In this document: positions 50,161-56,411 of the stretch, one piece after another
Layout: the number at the start of each line of letters is the position of its first letter
How positions within the stretch are numbered: position 1 is the stretch's first letter
Assembly (NCBI GenBank): GCA_027604685.1
Contig: JADHYX010000072.1
Location: forward strand, 3,318 to 59,728
Source of the DNA: Lobulomyces angularis
Lineage: Eukaryota > Chytridiomycota > Chytridiomycetes > Lobulomycetales > Lobulomycetaceae
Length of the DNA: 56,411 nt
Reading direction: 5' to 3'
Translations under genes and position numbers: made by a program
The notes under the pieces: model-generated
Database searches by the model: none
What the model saw: the letters and a program-made list of their open reading frames with translations, nothing else
What the model was told of the DNA's origin: nothing

Positions 50161-53100
50161 TTATCTTAGAAGATTATTTAATTCAGGTAAATTTTCAAAA
50201 GTATTTGGAAAAATTTCTTCAAAGAGTTTCAATTTTTTAAAAAATTGAACTTTAAATATTTTCATTTCAATTTTGACCAAATCAGAATTGTTCAAATTTT
50301 CCAGATTAAAATAAGGTTCCAATTCCTCGATTGAATTATTGTAGTCAGTTTTATTTAGGATACTTTCATCTTTTAATCCCTTAAAATTTTCTTCTGTAAA
50401 ATTTTCACTACTACTGTTTTTAGATTTCACTCCATCAAAATCAACTGACTCTATTAATTTTACAGGTTCTTGGCAGGCTTTTTCAATTATTTCGTTTTCT
50501 GCAGCACATGCCAGTTGCTGTCCTTCCTCTGGGTTATTGCAATTTGTTTTTTCGCGATTAAAAAGTTTGTCTATTGCATTATTTAAGTTTTTCATTAATT
50601 TTCTTCTTTTTGAATATATTTACTTACCATCACCTTCAATCCAAGCAGAGATCAGCTTAAAAACCTGATTTCTAGAATGTGGGCCTTGTGAATTTTTAAA
50701 TACAAAGAGTATTGCCGTCAGCAGTGAAGTCATATTCTATTTTAAAATAACAATAAAGATATTTTTATTAAAAAAAAAAAAAATTTTTACCTCATTGTCA
50801 TCAAAAACACCAAATCTTGCAAAAACATTTCTGTAGCATTAAAATGTGTTAATTAGAAGAAAATATAATGAAAAAAAGAATAAATAATAATTTCCTTTTT
50901 TTTTTTATCCTACAAACATGAAACTGCACTTTTTACACAATCTGCTTGAGTCAAACTAATTAAAACTAATTCACAAAGTTTGTTAAATACTTCTTTCCAA
51001 CTTAATTTATTTTTCATCCTGATTTTTACATTTGAATCGTTTAAACTTAACATTGATAAAATTGCTATCGGTTTTAATATTTCAAAGTGGCATGCCGAAA
51101 GTTTACATTTGTTTGCGGTAACCTTGATAATAATAAAACAAAAAAAAAGTTATTGATATATGAATGATAAAGTTTGTATACCGCATTAACTAGTCCAAAT
51201 CCGATACCAAATACCCACCATGCCTTGTTTTTGCAACCATAATTAGAGATCACACTGGAAAGAATTGAATTAATTCCCCAGTTGATTGTAAATTCTTGAC
51301 TGTTGGTTTGTGTTTGCATCAAATTTAATCTATTTTTTGAATTTAAAGACATTATTCCTTTTACAAAAACACTGGACAGTTTTGGATATCTTTCTAATAC
51401 TGATCCTATCAAGTACAGTGCTATAATGATTTTATAATATTTTTTCTTGGCATAAGAGTTATTAAAAATATACGAAAGTTACCTGTCATCAAAGGTTCAT
51501 CAGTTAAAATATTTAAATAAATTGCAGTAATTTCCAATAACTGCCCTATCATATTATTATTATCTGATCCCTTCAATTCCAGAATGCTAGCAATTAGCCT
51601 CACAGAACCATTGAGTAATGCATCAGTAACCACCACGGAGGATACTGCTTGACTTATTTTGGTTACTATAATCTTTTTTAAAATTCCCCCCTCATCATCA
51701 ATAACTGACCAAATACTGCTTACACCGCAGTGGGCTAAATGAGCCAAGATATGTAGAGCAAAAGTGCAATCCAACACAATGTCATTTTTTAGTGAAGACT
51801 GATTCGCATTTAAAAAGTAAGGTTTACTAGAATTCAACACCGTTAAACTTTCTGAAAGGTATAAAGTTGAGAGTTGAGAATTTTTGAGTAATTTTTTCGG
51901 ATTTTCAAAGTGAATAAATAAAAATAGGAACGAAATAAAACAGGAATTAAACGAAGTGATAGCTATTCGGGAATCATGTTGTTTAGCTAAAGATTTAATA
52001 TACGACTAGACATAATAAAAAAAAACAATTTTTATCATCAAAAATTTTTTATATTAATATTTTATTTTATTACTTTGATTGTTAACAATCCTGATATTCT
52101 TTCGCCTTCTGGAACTTCATAACCTTCTATAGCTGAGATATTTTCAGCGAAGTTGTGAACAATTTCTACCATGTGCCAAAACTTTTCGCTCTACAAGAAA
52201 AAATTAAGATTTTAACTTTTATTTATTACTTACTTTTGGTTGAAGTAGAAAATAAAAAAAAAAATTTTGAATTTCCTTTGTATTAAGAAGTCTATACCAA
52301 TCGAGGAGGAAAAAAAAAAAGTCAATATCAAACTTTCGATATAACTACCTTTGAAATGGGTCCAGTTGCTTAATTGGTGATATAAAGTTTAAATGATGCA
52401 AACGTTGAGATATGTGGGAAATTAAGAGTTTCGAAACTTCAAAAAAAATTTTGCTGTTACATTCAGTATAATTTTAAAAACAAAAAAAAAAAAAAAACCT
52501 TTAAATACAAGTGTATTAATATCAGAAGATACAATAAGTCCCAAGAAAGTATCTAAATAGATTGATATATCTGACGGTAGTGAACTCTTTAGTGTGCTAA
52601 AAATAATAGCATCCTAAATAGAAAATTGAAACAAAAAATTTTAAATTTAATTTTTTTTTTTGATTTAAATAAAATTTTCAAACTTTTTCTTCGAGCAAAC
52701 ATTTTATTGAATTTAATTCATCATCTATGACTTTATCCTCAGAAAACCTTCGACTTATTATATCTCGTAAAGAAAACATTTGATAGGAGAGCCTACCAAA
52801 CCAATTATTTGGAACATCAAGACATTGAAAGATAAGGTTGACTACAACTTTCATAATTGCAACCTAAATTTTTTAAAATTGTAGAAAATAATATACAAAT
52901 TTCTTTTAATGTTTTCAACAATTCTTTTTTTAATACTTTTCCACTAGTAGAATCCTCATTGTTTTGAATCAGTTCTCTTTGTTCACTAGCTGAAGATACA
53001 GGCATGAGAACACCGCTTTTTAAATATGTAAAAACAACCGAGTTTTTGTTTGTAATAATTTCGTTAGTATTGCAAGTTAAATTTTCGGTTTCGTTTTTTT

Positions 53101-53765
53101 GACTTTTATTATTAAAATTTGGATTGACAACTGAGATTCTTTGGGAAAAATTTTCTTCAAAATTTTGAAATTCTTCTAATACAGCATTGGATGAATTAAA
53201 AGTGTCATTACATCCAAATTTTTTTATTAAGCTTTGGTGCGAATTGGCTTTACTACCAAGGTTGTTTGCATTAACATTAGAGTTGCTAAAATCAATAACA
53301 TTGTTTTCAGTGTGATTTGATTGATCAACTTCCCCTTTTTTTAAAGCATTCTTTTCCTCTACTTCAAATTTTTGGTAAATTATTTCAAGTATTTTTGGTG
53401 CAGCAGTTGGGGAGCAACTTGAAACATCCTTTGTTAATTTTTCAGAAATGTTTAATTCCAATTTCTAACAATATAAAAAATTTAAAAAATTCATCAAATT
53501 AATTTTAAGAAAATGTATATATAAATATATTTTTTAATTTAAAGAAAATTACGATAAAAATTTTGGTCAATAAGTCCCAATTAGCTCTTCTTGCAGCTGG
53601 ACCACTTCCAGTGTCAAAACTATGCATTCCAACTAAATCACTACGATATTTGGAAATTATTTGAGCGATTAGGAAACCATTTGCAAAATCCCTTTTACAA
53701 TTTTTAATTGCATAAGAAAGATCTAAACTTTGAATCCACTTTAGAAGTATTCTTGACAGAGACAT
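50161..53765 (-). CDS. Calponin-homology (SPEF1/SPATA4-type) protein with long helical C-terminal region
   Basis: The N-terminal ~100 residues form the divergent calponin-homology domain found in flagellum-associated proteins: ILLKWIQSLDLSYAIKNCKR, DFANGFLIAQIISKYRSDL and MHSFDTGSG, then LNISEKLTKDVSSC. Exons begin 53765-53541 and 53466 onward. A Ser/Asn-rich linker follows, then a long stretch of hydrophobic helices that looks armadillo/HEAT-like (FALHILAHLAHCGVSSIW, RLIASILELKGSDNNN, WWVFGIGFGLVNAV). The last ~145 residues are charged and low in complexity, ending LPELNNLLR. Fusion of this CH domain to a long helical array is larger than the ~300-residue SPATA4. Suggests the organism builds a flagellum. 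Internal exon borders around 52250-52900 are approximate. Confidence 0.75.
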
Positions 53766-54499
53766 GTCTTAATTTTTTTTTTTAACAAAAACACGAGAGA
53801 GCGGAGTTCAAAAATTAAATATACTTACGAATTTGAAACCAAAAAAAAAATTTATCTCCAGTAATGCTGGATAAAAAAAAAAATTGCTGGTAGTTAATTA
53901 TAATTTAAAAAAAAAAAAAGTTTTATATTTCTGTATTTAATTATACTTTACGAAGAAAAAATAATAAAAAAAGGAAAGAATCAATTAATCTTTTTGAGAT
54001 TGAGTTATATAGTTTGATTCAATATATATTTTTAATTGAAAGGTTTAAAAAAAAATAAAAAATTGTATCTATGGTAAAGTATTATTCGTTGCTCAGCCAG
54101 AAACATTCAATAAAGTTGAAACAAGTTAACTTGCATTCAACTACATTTTATAGTTTCAGATTTTGTGTAATAGATATAGTTCCGGACTACATAACTAGAC
54201 ATTGGAAAAAAAAACATTAGTCTTATTGAAATCCGCTTTAGTTTTTTCATAAAAGAAATGCTGTCTTTTTAACATTTTAACACACAAAGAAAAGAACTTG
54301 ATTTTCAATGCGACTCTAGTTATCCAAACATTGGTTATAAAAAAATTATCTTTAATACTAGGTTAAAATATCAATAAGATATAAAGTTCAGAAACGTAAA
54401 AATTTTTTTTGCTCTCAAATTTTACGTGTAAAAAAAGTTTATTTAAAATTTGCCATTTTTAATTCAAAAAAAAACAACAACCGAAAATTTTTTTTTGGA
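53766..54499. other. Divergent intergenic region
   Basis: About 730 bases of AT-rich sequence between the CH-domain gene and the oxidase gene. No gene or RNA recognised. Confidence 0.5.
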
Positions 54500-54507
54500 T
54501 ATAAATA
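54500..54507 (+). promoter_or_regulatory. Possible TATA box of the FAD-linked oxidase gene
   Basis: TATAAATA about 70 bases upstream of the start codon at 54571, followed by a pyrimidine-rich stretch (CTTCCTTTGCTTCTCTCTAT) that could hold the transcription start. Confidence 0.45.
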
Positions 54508-54570
54508 CAACTTCCTTTGCTTCTCTCTATTTTTTTTTTTTTTAACTAAAGAATAGAAATTTAAAAAAGT

Positions 54571-56411
54571 ATGAATTTTTTTTCAGCATCAAAGGTTTTT
54601 GTCGAACCTAAAGAATTGACAGCTAATCTTTCTGACTTAAAAATTTCTGGTACAATTTTAACTCCAAGTAGTGGAAAACAATATCACAATGAAAGATTAG
54701 GTTTTAATCGTGATTTGAATGCCAATCCTTCTGCAATTGCTTTAGTTGAAAGTGAACAGGATATAGTTAATGTTATAAAATTTGCAAAGACTAACGACTT
54801 AAATTTATCAATTTATGGTGGAGGTCATTCAGTTTACTGTTCCGCACCTGGTAAAAAGACAAATAATTGATGATATTATATTTTAAACTATTTTAAAATT
54901 AAAAATTAAAAAAGTTAATTTTTTTTATTTTTTTATTAAAAAAATTATAAAAAAAAATTACAATTACAGATACTCTATGCTTAAATTTGACTAGAATGAA
55001 AAAAATTGAAGTAGATGTTGGAAATCAAACTGTTACAATACAGGGTGGTGTCAAATTAGGAGAACTTGATGGTAAAGTACTAAAAATGGTGAAATTTTTT
55101 TTTTAAATTTCATTAGCTGCCTGCAAGCCTTACGGCCTTGCAACTACTACCGGTACTAATTTTGATACTGGGTGAATATTATTAAAGTAGTAGAACTGTG
55201 CTAAAATAAAAAATTTAGTGTCATTGGATTAGCTATTGGAGGAGGTTTTGGATATTTAATGAAAAAGTTTGGAATGTAAAAAAAGAAATTTTAACTTTTA
55301 ATATGAACTTAATAATAAATAAAAAAATTGAATTAGGACCATTGACAATTTTGTTGAGGCTAGAGTAGTGGTAGCAACTGGAGAAATACTAGTATGCAAT
55401 GAAAAGGAAAATTCTGATCTGTTTTACGGAATTCGTGGTGGAGGGGTAAAATATAGAAACTTGTTGATTTGAATTCAACTCTGTTTAGGGAAATTTCGGA
55501 ATTGTGACCAGTTTAACTTTGAAATTGTACAAGTTAGAAGATAACGGAGTCATTGTTGGAGGCGTTATGGTTTTTCCCAACTCGTTTCCTTTTACCTATT
55601 TAAATACCTCTTCACGAGAAGCCTTTTTGGCTCATGCTCAATATTGGAAATCTTCACCAGATGATATGTGCTGTTTAGGAGTTGTAGTAGGAGGTAATAT
55701 ATTTATTCCTAAAACACTCTTATTTTTTTTTCTTTAAACCTTAAATTTGTTGAAGGTGGTACCTTTGTAAGCTCAATGGCATGGACTGGTAAAAGGGAAG
55801 ATGGCTTAAAGGAAGTTAAGGAAAATATAATTCCATTAGCGTCTACTTGGTTGAATTTTGTCAAACCATGCAGTTACTACGGTAAGAAAAAAAAAATAAA
55901 ACTAGGATCTATAATTTTAAAATTTTTTTTTTTTAGACGTGATTCAGAGAAATAATGATGCAGATATTGGTAATATAAAAAAAAAATTTTTTTTTTTTAT
56001 TATAGTAAAAAATAAGTTTTAATAAAAATTTAAATTTTTTAGGAAGCTATTATGAAAAATCCCTCCTATGTGATGATTTACCACCTGAATGTTTAAATGA
56101 AGCGTATGACCATACTTTAAATGTGAACAAAAATTGTATTATCTGTGTTTTTAATTTGGGAGGTAAAGTTTCGAGTGTCAAAAGTGACGAAACTGCATTT
56201 CCATTTAGAAATGCAAAATATTGGGTATTAGTTTTGGGATTTTGGAACAACGATAAACAAAAAGAGAGTAAGATTATAAAATATTCAATATATATATTTT
56301 ATTTTATTTTTTTTTTATTTTTTTGCATTATTCAGAAACAATCAAATGGTAACAAAAAAAAAAAAGAAAAAATAAATAAAGAAAATAAACCAAGGGGTGA
56401 TATTCGAGTTT
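54571..56411 (+). CDS. FAD-linked oxidoreductase (berberine-bridge type), 3' end beyond the window
   Basis: Flavoprotein oxidase of the BBE/VAO superfamily. Exons 54571-54850, 54970-55071, 55117-55171, 55219-55275, 55337-55445, 55489-55693, 55756-55881, 55937-55969, 56043-56267 and 56336-56348 join in frame for about 401 residues. The FAD-binding domain has ERLGFNRDLNANPSAIALVE, YGGGHSVYC with the His that usually anchors FAD covalently, GGVKLGELD, GLATTTGTNFDTGVIGLAIG and RGGGGNFGIVTS. The second covalent Cys site of some BBE enzymes (after TGTN) is not present: residues there read FDTG. The substrate domain follows to FWNNDKQKEKTIKW. A possible next exon starts at about 56395; the C-terminal BBE segment lies outside. 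No signal peptide, so probably cytosolic. Substrate unknown. Confidence 0.88.

Overview
This window is nuclear eukaryotic DNA: very AT-rich, with long poly-A/poly-T runs, and genes broken by many short GT-AG introns (mostly about 40-100 nt) in the standard genetic code. The content points to an early-diverging, probably zoosporic fungus or a close relative (chytrid, rozellid or aphelid type). It has an ALR/MNR2-type CorA magnesium transporter, glycogen enzymes, a yapsin-like aspartyl protease with a likely GPI signal, a small secreted cysteine-rich protein, a berberine-bridge-type oxidase, a CHD6-9/Kismet-class remodeller and a calponin-homology gene of the SPEF1/SPATA4 type usually found in flagellated organisms. 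The lineage is inferred. I saw no tRNA, rRNA, CRISPR or recognisable transposon.

Layout. 24-1730 (-): CorA transporter cut by the left edge. 2100-5830: a decayed copy of the segment at about 8550-11620, holding a pseudogene of the LRR gene's 3' end and a remnant of the protease 3' end, with a complete phosphoglucomutase gene (3112-5477) between them. 6517-11068 (+): large LRR membrane protein with three predicted membrane segments. 11507-13365 (-): aspartyl protease. 13838-14963 (+): FkbM-type methyltransferase. 15284-21556 (-): full-length ABCC transporter, 26 exons. 22364-22826 (-): ribosomal protein P1. 23642-30393 (-): glycogen debranching enzyme. 30973-32432 (+): eIF3h. 32815-39373 (-): CHD6-9-class remodeller. 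39374-42318: gene-poor, with decayed coding remnants. 42319-43371 (-): second FkbM-type protein. 44431-45470 (+): secreted three-repeat cysteine-rich protein. 45687-46777 (+): peroxisomal 2,4-dienoyl-CoA reductase ending in SKL. 46904-48375 (-): aladin-like WD protein. 48536-49965 (+): BTB protein. 50161-53765 (-): calponin-homology protein with a long helical tail. 54571 to the right edge (+): FAD-linked oxidase, cut.

There are no operons. Functional links are loose: phosphoglucomutase and debranching enzyme both serve glycogen turnover; P1 and eIF3h serve translation; the LRR protein, protease, FkbM proteins and cysteine-rich protein are predicted surface or secretory products and form the accessory, rearranged part of the window. 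Exon joins were checked by hand by keeping frame across splice sites. For eleven genes (PGM, protease, both FkbM genes, ABCC, P1, eIF3h, secreted protein, SDR, BTB and, as far as visible, the oxidase) the summed exon lengths close in frame; the other genes are given as spans with key exons.
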